Shown piece by piece: positions 11,072 to 19,174 of a stretch of DNA of 64,000 nt. This DNA comes from Planctomycetes bacterium syqfu. GTDB lineage: Bacteria > Planctomycetota > Phycisphaerae > Phycisphaerales > Phycisphaeraceae. How positions within the stretch are numbered: the stretch's first letter is position 1; the number at the start of each line of letters is the position of its first letter. The notes under the pieces are model-generated. The model was given only the letters and a program-made list of their open reading frames with translations. It did no database searches and had not been told where the DNA came from. The stretch is from assembly GCA_020974905.1 (NCBI GenBank), contig CP087563.1, forward strand, positions 4,092,001 through 4,156,000. The letters are read 5' to 3'. The position numbers and the translations under genes are program-made.

Positions 11072-12112
11072 TTATCCTTCCGCCCATTTGAGAATGACTT
11101 TGCCCGACTGACCACTGCGCATCACGTCAAAACCTTGCTGAAAATCATCAACATCCAGACGATGGGTGATCACCGGGGAGATGTCCAATCCCGATTGGAG
11201 CATGGCGGTCATCTTGTACCATGTCTCATACATTTCCCGACCATAAATGCCGCGAATGGTGATCATGTTAAAGACCACATGATTCCAATCGATTGCCATT
11301 TGCTGCTCGGGGATACCCAGTAACGCAATCTTGCCCCCGTGACACATATTGCGGAGCATATCTCGGAAAGCTGCTGAATTGCCTGACATTTCCAGCCCAA
11401 CATCAAAGCCTTCTTTCATGCCCAGTTCATGCTGAATCTCTGCAATACGTCGCTCCTTGACGTTGAGAACATGGATCACGCCCATCCTTTTGGCCAATTC
11501 CAACCGCCATGGATTAACATCAGTCACCACGACATGTCGCGCCCCGGCATGACGCACAACAGACGCCGCCATAATGCCGATGGGTCCGGCACCCGTGATG
11601 AGCACATCTTCACCAAGGACATCAAATTCCAGCGCGGTGTGGACCGCATTGCCAAAGGGGTCAAATATCGCCTGTACATCGCGCGGGATCGACGGATCAT
11701 GCAGCCAGACATTGGTCTGTGGCAAGCTCAGATATTCAGCAAAAGCCCCGGTGCGATTGACGCCTACACCCTTGGTGTCATTGCACAAATGTCGTCGCCC
11801 TGCCATGCAATTGCGACAGTGTCCACAGACCACATGCCCTTCCCCGCTGACAATATCCCCGACATGAAAATCGTGCACATTAGAGCCGGTGTCCACAATC
11901 TCGCCGACAAATTCATGGCCAACGACCATGGGAACGGGAATGGTTTTCTGAGCCCATTGATCCCAGTTGTAAATATGCACATCCGTACCGCAGATACCGG
12001 TTCGCAAGATTTTAATCAGGACATCGTTGATCCCGACTGATGGCATGGGAACCTGCTCCAACCACAGACCTTCTTCGGCGGATGATTTAACCAGTGCTTT
12101 GATTTTCTGCAT
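11072..12112 (-). CDS. tdh: L-threonine 3-dehydrogenase
   Basis: This zinc-dependent medium-chain dehydrogenase oxidises L-threonine to 2-amino-3-oxobutyrate with NAD+ and feeds Kbl. The catalytic zinc ligands are C41 and the H66-E67 pair in GHEF. The structural zinc cysteines are C96, C99, C102 and C110, and the Rossmann glycine motif is GAGPIG near 173. The family-typical [10 protein letters not shown] segment follows C41. The length of 346 residues is close to the E. coli enzyme (341). It is first in the tdh-kbl operon and divergent from the XRE-cupin regulator 130 nt away, which makes that regulator a plausible controller. Confidence 0.95.
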   Translation of the reverse strand: MQKIKALVKSSAEEGLWLEQVPMPSVGINDVLIKILRTGICGTDVHIYNWDQWAQKTIPVPMVVGHEFVGEIVDTGSNVHDFHVGDIVSGEGHVVCGHCRNCMAGRRHLCNDTKGVGVNRTGAFAEYLSLPQTNVWLHDPSIPRDVQAIFDPFGNAVHTALEFDVLGEDVLITGAGPIGIMAASVVRHAGARHVVVTDVNPWRLELAKRMGVIHVLNVKERRIAEIQHELGMKEGFDVGLEMSGNSAAFRDMLRNMCHGGKIALLGIPEQQMAIDWNHVVFNMITIRGIYGREMYETWYKMTAMLQSGLDISPVITHRLDVDDFQQGFDVMRSGQSGKVILKWAEG

Positions 12113-12188
12113 CGTGGTGCCCGATCTGTCTGTACAGTAAATTAAACATTTCCCACTTTATCCTAGACATTCACTGTTCAAGTTTCAA

Positions 12189-12214
12189 TACAATTTGTAT
12201 GATATTTTGTACAA
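12189..12214. promoter_or_regulatory. Paired palindromes between tdh and the XRE-cupin gene, candidate operators
   Basis: Two short inverted repeats lie just upstream of the XRE-cupin gene: TACAATTTGTA at 12189-12199 and TTGTACAA at 12207-12214. They share a TTGTA core and are about 16 nt apart, roughly a turn and a half of helix. Such spacing suits binding of two dimers. Autoregulation plus control of tdh-kbl is inferred from position only. Confidence 0.4.
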
Positions 12215-12244
12215 CCTTCAAGCAAGATGGGCACAGGGACCGTT

Positions 12245-12847
12245 ATGCCACGTACAGGCCAATCCAAATCGACGTCACAAGCCCCAGAGCTTGATCCGAC
12301 AACGCAGGCATTATGTGAAGAAGTGAAAAAGCTTCGCAAAAAACGGGGCTGGTCACTGGGTGAGCTTTCGGTGGTCAGCGGGGTGAGCCGGTCGATGCTG
12401 AACCAGATCGAACATGCCAAGGTCAACCCGACGCTTGCCGTAGCCAGTCGTATTGCCCATGCGTTTGGTATGACACTTGGGCAAATGCTTGATACCAACC
12501 ATACTGCGGGGAATATCCAGGTCATTCGCTCAGATGACAAGACCTACTTTTACCGCTCGGATCGTCAGTGTCGTATACGAACACTATCGCCATTACACCT
12601 TGAAAAGGATGTGGAGTTTTACGAACTGATTCTCCATGCCAAAGGCTCACTTCGCAGTCATGCACATTTCCCGGGAACGCGTGAATTCATCACCATTCAA
12701 GCTGGGAACGTTCGCGTCGAATCGGGCAAAGAGCTGGTTGAACTTGGCCCTGGTGATTCAGCCAACTATGCAGCGGATATCCAGCATAACATCATCAATC
12801 AAGACAAATCCGAGGCACGGGCATTTCTGGTTGTGATCTATGAGTAA
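12245..12847 (+). CDS. XRE-family regulator with C-terminal cupin domain
   Basis: The N-terminal helix-turn-helix (about residues 26-81) reads LRKKRGWSLGELSVVSGVSR and then MLNQIEHAKVNPTLAVASRI, a standard Cro/CI type fold. The C-terminal half (about 118-195) is a cupin barrel with HAHFPGTREFITIQAG and GPGDSANYAADIQH. Such proteins sense a small ligand through the cupin and repress amino-acid or peptide genes. The chosen ATG at 12245 has AGGGA upstream; an earlier ATG at 12227 in the same frame is possible. The gene is divergent from tdh and the promoter region holds two TTGTA palindromes. The ligand is unknown; threonine or glycine would fit the neighbours. Confidence 0.85.
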   Translation: MPRTGQSKSTSQAPELDPTTQALCEEVKKLRKKRGWSLGELSVVSGVSRSMLNQIEHAKVNPTLAVASRIAHAFGMTLGQMLDTNHTAGNIQVIRSDDKTYFYRSDRQCRIRTLSPLHLEKDVEFYELILHAKGSLRSHAHFPGTREFITIQAGNVRVESGKELVELGPGDSANYAADIQHNIINQDKSEARAFLVVIYE

Positions 12848-12911
12848 CGCAAAGCCAATTGGCAAACAAAGCGCTGGTTGATCCTATCCTTGTGATATGC
12901 ATCATCGTCAG

Positions 12912-14678
12912 TCACTGCAATGCATTCTGGCTGACGGCTGCACCACCGCGACGCCAATCCGCGACGCCGATGCGTTGACCGGTTTGCGGGTCGATCTCAA
13001 TGCAATGTGCCGAGCCCTGTCCCTGGCTCGAAGCACCAGTGACCGTGTGTCCCATTTGTTTGAGTTGGTTGGCCAACGACAAGTAAGCAGGATCGTCGAC
13101 ATTCTCAAACGCAATGCGATCGGGGAACCACTGGTGATGTTGGCGCGGTTGCTGCACGGCTTGGGCCATGGACATCCCAAAGACGATGCGATGAAGCAGC
13201 ACATTCAGCACGGTGTTGGTGATGGTGCGCCCGCCGGGTGATCCGATGACATGGGTGACCTTGCCATCACGTTTGATGATGATGGGCGTTTGTGAACTGA
13301 GCATGCGCTTGCCCGGCTCGATGCGATTGGCTTGGGTGCCGACTTTACCTTTGCGATCGGTGTGACCGGGGATGGGATTAAAGTCGCCCATCTCGTTATT
13401 GAGAATCATGCCGGTGCCCGGAACGATCAAGCGCGTGCCCCAGCTTTTCTCAAGCGTATAGGTGTTGGAGACCGCCATGCCCTGAGCATCAACAATGCTA
13501 AAGTGCGTGGTGTCGGGACTCTCATCGGCAAGCTTGGGAGCAGGTGTCAACGAATCACTGGGTGTTGCAAGCATGGGGTCGATGCTGTGCGCCATTTGCT
13601 TGCCGAAGGCTTTGGAAGTCAGATGCTCGGGGATTTTCACGAAGTCCGAGTCGCCAAGATACATGGCACGCTGATGGTATGCTCGACGCTGCGCTTCAGC
13701 GATCAGATGCACGACCGGCGCGTCATAACGGCTGTATTGTTTGAGTGGCAACACTTCCAATTGGTTAAGCATCATTGCGAGCGTCACGCCACCGGCACTG
13801 GGTAACGCCGGACCATAGACATCGTAACCATGGAACGTGGCATGCACACTCGGGCGCCACATGGCCTGATAGTCCGCCAAGTCCTGCAAGGTCATGACGC
13901 CACCGCCGACTTTCATCGCATCTGCAATCGCTTGACCGACACTCCCCTTGTAAAACACATCGGGACCTTCCTTGGCAAGGGTGATGATGGTTTTGGCGAT
14001 GTCGGGCAGAATGATGGTATCTCCCATTTCCCAATTGCTGCCATCCGGTTTGCCGTAGACTTTTCGCAACTCAGCAAACTTATCCTGCGTGCGAACGATC
14101 TTGCGGGACAACACGAAATTCAGTGACCGAGCAAGATAGGCATCGACTTCAAAACCTTTCTTCGCCAACTCTGCCGAGGGCAAGAGGCATTGTTCCCATG
14201 TAAGTTTGCCGAATTTCTGATGCGCGAGTGCCAAGCCTGCAACGGTGCCCGGCACGCCGACTTGTTGCCAGGTAAAACGGGAGGAGTTGTTGATGAACAT
14301 GTCCGCGGTCGCCGCAGCCGGAGCTTTTTCACGGTAGTCGACAAATTGCACTTGATCCTGATCCGGTTGAGCGATCATCATGAATCCGCCGCCTGCGATG
14401 TTGCCCGCTTCAGGCCAGGTGACCGCCAACGCAAAGGCAACCGCAACCGTCGCGTCCACGGCATTACCGCCCTGCTCTAAAATCGCAACTCCGATCAGGC
14501 TTGCATCGCGTGTCTCACTGACCACCATCCCGCCAGTGGAGGTTGCAACCTGTACGGTGGATCGCAAACCAAGGTCCGCAGCCATCGCTTTGGGGGTTGG
14601 CATGAACACTGTCACGCTGACAAGCAACATCGTGATCAACACTGTCAAACCGTCTCGTCGTTTTCGCATCACATTCAT
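12912..14678 (-). CDS. ggt: Gamma-glutamyltransferase, exported
   Basis: This Ntn-hydrolase cleaves the gamma-glutamyl bond of glutathione and gamma-glutamyl peptides, transferring glutamate to water or another peptide. The signal peptide ends at A-M-A (residue 33), so it acts in the periplasm. The proenzyme is expected to self-cleave before T390 in DTTHFSIVD, which becomes the nucleophile of the small subunit. R116 in DYREKAP matches the arginine that holds the substrate alpha-carboxylate. GSPGGRTI is the oxyanion/glycine motif near the C-terminus. The length of 588 residues is normal. The gene is 48 nt downstream of the NhaC-like antiporter and likely last in that operon. Confidence 0.93.
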   Translation of the reverse strand: MNVMRKRRDGLTVLITMLLVSVTVFMPTPKAMAADLGLRSTVQVATSTGGMVVSETRDASLIGVAILEQGGNAVDATVAVAFALAVTWPEAGNIAGGGFMMIAQPDQDQVQFVDYREKAPAAATADMFINNSSRFTWQQVGVPGTVAGLALAHQKFGKLTWEQCLLPSAELAKKGFEVDAYLARSLNFVLSRKIVRTQDKFAELRKVYGKPDGSNWEMGDTIILPDIAKTIITLAKEGPDVFYKGSVGQAIADAMKVGGGVMTLQDLADYQAMWRPSVHATFHGYDVYGPALPSAGGVTLAMMLNQLEVLPLKQYSRYDAPVVHLIAEAQRRAYHQRAMYLGDSDFVKIPEHLTSKAFGKQMAHSIDPMLATPSDSLTPAPKLADESPDTTHFSIVDAQGMAVSNTYTLEKSWGTRLIVPGTGMILNNEMGDFNPIPGHTDRKGKVGTQANRIEPGKRMLSSQTPIIIKRDGKVTHVIGSPGGRTITNTVLNVLLHRIVFGMSMAQAVQQPRQHHQWFPDRIAFENVDDPAYLSLANQLKQMGHTVTGASSQGQGSAHCIEIDPQTGQRIGVADWRRGGAAVSQNALQ

Positions 14679-14726
14679 CTTTCAACTCAATATCAAAATC
14701 GCATTCGCTTCTCTACCCAACATCTC

Positions 14727-16436
14727 TCAACAAAACCCGATCACCACAATTTCCCAACAGACCATCGCGGCGAAGGCTGCGATACTTGCGGGGATCAACT
14801 GGGTTTTGACGTGGTCCATCAGGTCTGCACCGCAGGTCATGCTGCTCAAGATTGTCGTGTCGGAGATGGGGGAGCATTGGTCGCCGTAGACGCTACCGTT
14901 AAGCACGCTGGCAAAACAGACCATCAAATACAACACCGGGTGCGAGAGTTCATGTTCGTTGGCCAGCGCCCACGCGAGTGGCATCGCTAACGGGAAGGTC
15001 ACCGCGAACGTGCCCCAACTTGTGCCGGTGGCAAAGGCGATGCACATCGTTAGCAACATCAACGCGACAGGCAAAATCCAGTAAGGCAGCGTGCTCCCCA
15101 ACTGGCTGACCAAATACGCACCGCCACCCATCTGCTTGGTCACACTGCCCAGCGCCACCGCCATAAGCAGAATCACCGACGCCATCACCACGCCCTTGAG
15201 ACCGGTCGCAATGCCGTCCATCAAGTCATCCAACGCCATCCCGCGAACCAATGCCATCACGCATGCCGCAAGCAACGCGAACGCAAAAGCCCAGCGAACC
15301 TGCGGCGAACCCGTGGCAACAAACGTGCCAATTGCCGTGGCAATCATCACCACCAATGGGATCACAAACTCCATCAATGAAGGCGTGTATCCTTCGGGCA
15401 CGTGACTTTCACGCAACTCCGGCGAGGCGAGTGGTTGAGCATCTTCACGGTCAAGCATGCCGGTTTCGCGCGAACGTTTGATCGCATCACGCATTTGTTT
15501 GCCAATGAAAATCGGCTTGTCGATACAGACTAAAAACGTACTGAGAATCGCAAAAACAGCGTAAAAACTCAGCGGCAAACTCCGGAAGAAAAAGCCCAAC
15601 CGTTCCTGCTCCGTTGCCAACACAGCAACGCCGGGGACGAAGATCAACGCTTGAACGTAGGCAGGCCAAGCGTTAAACGCCATGAGAATCGCGATGGGTG
15701 ATGCGGTGGAATCGATGATGTAGGACAACTCTTCGTGACTGATATTTTCCTTGTCGGCGATGGGTTTGACACACGTGCCTGCAAGGACCGCACTCATGTT
15801 CCCGCCCTGGAAAAACAGGATGCCCAACCCCCAAGCAACGAGCTTGGCGGTGCGCGGCCCGCGCACGAGCGTGCGTGTTGCCCACTGTGCAAAGGCCTGT
15901 GTTGCACCGGTGCGCGACCACACGCCCATCAGTCCGCCCAGTAACCACAGGTACAAAAGCAACACACCGGCAGACGACGTGCTGGCCAAGGATGGCATGA
16001 GCACTTCTTCAGTCAGATCATATTTCTGGAGCATCAGCGCGCCGGTGCAGATGCCGATGAGCAAACTCACCAATGGCTCGCGCGTCGCAAGACACAAACC
16101 AATCGCCACGATCGCAGGTAACAGTGACCACACCCCCAAATGCTTCGTCGCGGTGACGTAGGAATATTGCCCGTCTTTGTCGATGACAATTTTCCCGTTC
16201 ACCTGCTCCGGCATCATCGTCGGCACGCCCCCCGCTTCCAGTGCCTGATCCACCGGCGTGCGTTTGCCTTTGAAGATGTAGTAAAGCCCACTGTCATCCT
16301 GCTTCACATCCATACTCGTATACTGCAACTCCCACTGCGGTTGGACATGCTTGCCGATGAGGTAACCGCCGATCAAACCGATGAGCACAATCAACAAGCC
16401 GGTGAATTTGAGAACTGATGACGGTTTGGCATGCAT
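14727..16436 (-). CDS. NhaC-family Na+/H+ antiporter-like transporter
   Basis: This is a polytopic inner-membrane protein with about a dozen hydrophobic helices and the family motifs QGGNMSAVLAGTCVKPIADKE and SVYGDQCSPISDTTILSS. The family exchanges protons for sodium, and some relatives carry organic acids or amino acids. It has an unusual ~55-residue soluble insert (about residues 30-85) between the first and second helices, probably outside the membrane. The ATG at 16436 is preferred over an in-frame TTG at 16448. Its place between peptide-processing enzymes suggests it handles their substrate or product or provides ion homeostasis for uptake. The 147-nt leader contains nested inverted repeats. 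Confidence 0.85.
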   Translation of the reverse strand: MHAKPSSVLKFTGLLIVLIGLIGGYLIGKHVQPQWELQYTSMDVKQDDSGLYYIFKGKRTPVDQALEAGGVPTMMPEQVNGKIVIDKDGQYSYVTATKHLGVWSLLPAIVAIGLCLATREPLVSLLIGICTGALMLQKYDLTEEVLMPSLASTSSAGVLLLYLWLLGGLMGVWSRTGATQAFAQWATRTLVRGPRTAKLVAWGLGILFFQGGNMSAVLAGTCVKPIADKENISHEELSYIIDSTASPIAILMAFNAWPAYVQALIFVPGVAVLATEQERLGFFFRSLPLSFYAVFAILSTFLVCIDKPIFIGKQMRDAIKRSRETGMLDREDAQPLASPELRESHVPEGYTPSLMEFVIPLVVMIATAIGTFVATGSPQVRWAFAFALLAACVMALVRGMALDDLMDGIATGLKGVVMASVILLMAVALGSVTKQMGGGAYLVSQLGSTLPYWILPVALMLLTMCIAFATGTSWGTFAVTFPLAMPLAWALANEHELSHPVLYLMVCFASVLNGSVYGDQCSPISDTTILSSMTCGADLMDHVKTQLIPASIAAFAAMVCWEIVVIGFC

Positions 16437-16507
16437 ACGTTTTTCCAAGACCCCGATGCGTTACAAGTACTGACGCGGTGTCAGCGAACAACTCAGCTGA
16501 CTGGATG

Positions 16508-16586
16508 TTGTATTGCATCTGCGAGCTGGGGTGACATGCCCAACTCGCAGATGCATGTCACTGACAGACACTTGACTGCAATACAA
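16508..16586 (-). promoter_or_regulatory. Nested, mutually exclusive inverted repeats upstream of the antiporter gene
   Basis: Three perfect inverted repeats interlock here: TTGTATTGCA (16508-16517) with TGCAATACAA (16577-16586); GCATCTGCGAG (16515-16525) with CTCGCAGATGC (16544-16554); and GTGACATG (16531-16538) with CATGTCAC (16554-16561). The second and third cannot form together, which is the layout of an attenuator or switch. No U-run follows on the minus strand, so a simple intrinsic terminator is less likely. RNA processing between operon genes is another option. Confidence 0.5.
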
Positions 16587-16595
16587 CTGGCACGG

Positions 16596-17654
16596 TTAAC
16601 TCACAGCCTTTTCACCGGGCATGATGAAATGACTGCCACCGAGAATACTCACTTTGTCATGAATCGGGCTTGCCAACTCCGTCATTAATCGCAGACCGGG
16701 TTTGGATGTGATCAAGCGTGGGATGCTATTGATCAATGAGGCGACCGTTGCCTGATCACCGGGAACACCGTCGGGGAAAGTCAACGTGAGATTGGGCGCC
16801 CCTTCAATCGTCACCGTGTCATGCGGTGTTTCTTCGCAGAGTGCCATCGTCAGATCAAGATCGATAACCAATTCGCCTTTGTACATGACCTTGACCATCT
16901 GATGCAGGCCGCGTGTCTGACCGGGTTCAACGGTGACATGCTCGGTCTGGATGGGTTTGTCTGCGACGACGGGTTCGAGCATTTCGACGATGTCTTCAGC
17001 GGTGACATGCCAACCCATGCTGTGAGCAAGGAGCGCTGCTGATTCACAGAAACCGGCATGTCCGGCTTTGCCTTGCTGGAACAGCGATTGGAACGTGTCG
17101 GGTTGAAGACCACTGCCGATTTTCTTTTGCAGTGGACCACGGCGTGTGGTGGCATCGACAACGCGCGTTGCCTTGATGCGATCGATCCGGGTACTCACGC
17201 CGGTCATCACCACGGGCAGCAGGTCCATGACAAAACCGGGATTCACGCCGGTACCGACGACACTGACGCCGGCAGCCATGCATGCTGCATCAAGTTCTGC
17301 CGAAGCCTGCGGCGCGGTGAGCCATGGATAGAGCAATGGTTCGCAGGTGCTTGCGACATGCGCGCCGGCTTTGACCATCGGCATGATCTGTTCAATAGAT
17401 CGCACCACCGAAGAACCGGCGGTGTGCAGCACGACATCGGGCTTGGCATGTTCGCAAAGATCTTCAAAAGAAGCATAGACACTCACATCATCCAATGCAG
17501 GGATGCCGGTGAGACGCCCCAGTGATTGTTCCTGTTTGAGTGGGTCAATATCAATCCCGCCGATGATCTGCGCCCAGGGTTTGGTTGCCAGATACTTGAC
17601 GGATTCAAGACCGATGGGGCCGAGGCCGAATTGTGCGATACGAATGGGTTGCAT
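16596..17654 (-). CDS. Dihydrodipicolinate-reductase-like / 2,4-diaminopentanoate dehydrogenase-like oxidoreductase
   Basis: The N-terminal Rossmann fold has RIAQFGLGPIGLESVKYL at about residues 4-21, typical of NAD(P)-dependent amino-acid dehydrogenases of the DapB / diaminopentanoate dehydrogenase group. VVLHTAGSS and GVNPGFVMDLLPVVM are also typical of that group. The predicted reaction is NAD(P)+-dependent oxidative deamination of a diamino acid or a related substrate; the exact substrate cannot be read from sequence. The ATG at 17654 follows AAGGAAA; a longer in-frame start at 17732 would run into the epimerase gene. The 46-nt gap to the epimerase contains a small hairpin (TGCAGT-CGAT-ACTGCA, 17674-17689). 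Confidence 0.75.
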   Translation of the reverse strand: MQPIRIAQFGLGPIGLESVKYLATKPWAQIIGGIDIDPLKQEQSLGRLTGIPALDDVSVYASFEDLCEHAKPDVVLHTAGSSVVRSIEQIMPMVKAGAHVASTCEPLLYPWLTAPQASAELDAACMAAGVSVVGTGVNPGFVMDLLPVVMTGVSTRIDRIKATRVVDATTRRGPLQKKIGSGLQPDTFQSLFQQGKAGHAGFCESAALLAHSMGWHVTAEDIVEMLEPVVADKPIQTEHVTVEPGQTRGLHQMVKVMYKGELVIDLDLTMALCEETPHDTVTIEGAPNLTLTFPDGVPGDQATVASLINSIPRLITSKPGLRLMTELASPIHDKVSILGGSHFIMPGEKAVS

Positions 17655-17700
17655 AACGATTTCCTTTTCCGTGTGCAGTCGATACTGCAAAATAAGGGAA

Positions 17701-19050
17701 CTAATGGGTCTTGGTGATGTAGGGTTGGACATGTTCTAAATCCAAACCTGTTCCCAAGCCGTGGACAATTGGACGTGTAAGCTGGCGACCGGTCGCATAC
17801 TTGATGGGATGCGTGGCAGGGTTGCCAGGAAAGTTTCGACGTGGTGCACCGCTGGTTTGGTAATCCAGTCGGGGTAACGCAAAGCAGAGTTGAATGTTGG
17901 CCCAGGCGCCGATGTCAGTCATGACGAGTCCGCCGATGTAGATTTCAACATTGGGTGCATGTTCGTAGAGATACCGCCCCATCTTCATGGCATGGACAAT
18001 GCCGCCGGCTTTTTGAATCTTGATATTGACCATGTCCGCAGCATCCAATGCATGAACCTGCTTGATGTCATCCAATGTCCAGATCGCTTCGTCTGCCATG
18101 ATTTTGATGGGCATGATTTTCTGTGTCGGCCATTGACGAACCGCCCGCGTGACATCGGCTAACGCCTGCATGTCTTTTTCCATCGTGGGCTGTTCACACA
18201 AAAACGGTTGGCGATAACCCGTGGCAATTAACGCATCAGCAATCTGCTTGAGATGATCCAAACTGGTGGCTGCGTCTTTCCATGCCTGATTCACATCCAC
18301 CCAGATCACACGGTCAGGCTTCTTGGATTTGACGATCGACTCGGCAGTGGTAGTCAGACGCTTAAGGTCCTTCTCAAAGTCCAATCCGATCTTGATGCGG
18401 ATAGCCGGATAGTCGGCGTGCAACTTTGCAGCAGCACTGGCGAGTTTCTTCTCCGTAGCCGTTGCGTTATAAGTTGCCGCAGAACGGAAGATGGTCTTGC
18501 GCTCTTTGCCATCTTCGAACAAATCCGCAATCGGCTTTTCATATACCTGCCCAACAAGGTCGAGTAATGCCATATCAAAACCACTGAGTGTTGCACGCAA
18601 TTGGCGCGGCTTGGTCGGCGGATTTTCCCATGTGAGTTTCTGTGACTGGGCAAGCATATCCAGGTGATCCAACCAATCCTCAACCAATGCCATGTCACCA
18701 GCAAGATCACCATCATTCAATGTCCGCCCGATGAGTATCCGGCGCATCGCAACGGCGCCGGACCATGCGTCGGACTTGGATTCATTGGTCACCAGGGTGC
18801 GAGGGAGAATGCTACCCAGCGCAGTGAACTTGCGTTTGTCATTCTGCATATCAATGGCATGAATCAAAACAAAGATGCCATAGCAGGTACTGCTGCTCCC
18901 CTTGGAGGTTTTGAATTGCTTCTCCAACGGGATACTGAATGCCTTGAGATCAATCGCGTCAATGCGCACCTTGGCCCAAGCTGTGGGAGCCATCAGACTC
19001 ACAAAGACCAGAAGCACACACCCATGAAAAATGAAGAAATGACGTTTCAT
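17701..19050 (-). CDS. Exported dipeptide epimerase-like enolase-superfamily protein
   Basis: The muconate-lactonising subgroup of the enolase superfamily is indicated by the lysine-containing motif AIRIKIG, the metal ligands in WVDVNQAW, FLCEQP and IMADEA, and the second catalytic lysine in NIKIQKAGG. Members closest to this pattern epimerise dipeptides such as L-Ala-D/L-Glu at the C-terminal residue, using Mg2+. Unusually, it begins with a clear signal peptide (MKRHFFIFHGCVLLVF, cleavage after AWA near 26), while known dipeptide epimerases are cytosolic. The ATG at 19050 lies almost at the predicted start site of a sigma54 promoter, so the mRNA may be nearly leaderless. It is first gene of the epimerase-dehydrogenase-antiporter-ggt unit. 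Confidence 0.8.
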   Translation of the reverse strand: MKRHFFIFHGCVLLVFVSLMAPTAWAKVRIDAIDLKAFSIPLEKQFKTSKGSSSTCYGIFVLIHAIDMQNDKRKFTALGSILPRTLVTNESKSDAWSGAVAMRRILIGRTLNDGDLAGDMALVEDWLDHLDMLAQSQKLTWENPPTKPRQLRATLSGFDMALLDLVGQVYEKPIADLFEDGKERKTIFRSAATYNATATEKKLASAAAKLHADYPAIRIKIGLDFEKDLKRLTTTAESIVKSKKPDRVIWVDVNQAWKDAATSLDHLKQIADALIATGYRQPFLCEQPTMEKDMQALADVTRAVRQWPTQKIMPIKIMADEAIWTLDDIKQVHALDAADMVNIKIQKAGGIVHAMKMGRYLYEHAPNVEIYIGGLVMTDIGAWANIQLCFALPRLDYQTSGAPRRNFPGNPATHPIKYATGRQLTRPIVHGLGTGLDLEHVQPYITKTH

Positions 19051-19063
19051 ATACATGACATAT

Positions 19064-19078
19064 GCAAAGATGGTGCCA
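19064..19078 (-). promoter_or_regulatory. Sigma54 promoter upstream of the epimerase operon
   Basis: On the minus strand the 15-mer TGGCACCATCTTTGC matches the sigma54 consensus TGGCACG-N4-TTGC at all but one position, with the required GG/GC spacing. The expected transcription start is near 19052, directly before the ATG at 19050. Confidence 0.75.
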
Positions 19079-19129
19079 TGCCTAAAAAATGGTCTAAAAG
19101 GGTCAAAACTGGGTTTTAGCGTTTTTACT

Positions 19130-19146
19130 GTTGACAAAATATCAAC
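19130..19146. promoter_or_regulatory. Candidate activator-binding palindrome (epimerase side)
   Basis: GTTGACA-AAA-TATCAAC is an inverted repeat with one mismatch, about 52 nt upstream of the sigma54 promoter. It is the same motif as the perfect palindrome at 20546-20562 on the other side of the activator gene. The site lies in the short gap between the activator stop and the epimerase start. Confidence 0.6.
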
Positions 19147-19174
19147 AAGATGTGGGCGATTGCTGCTAAAATTG

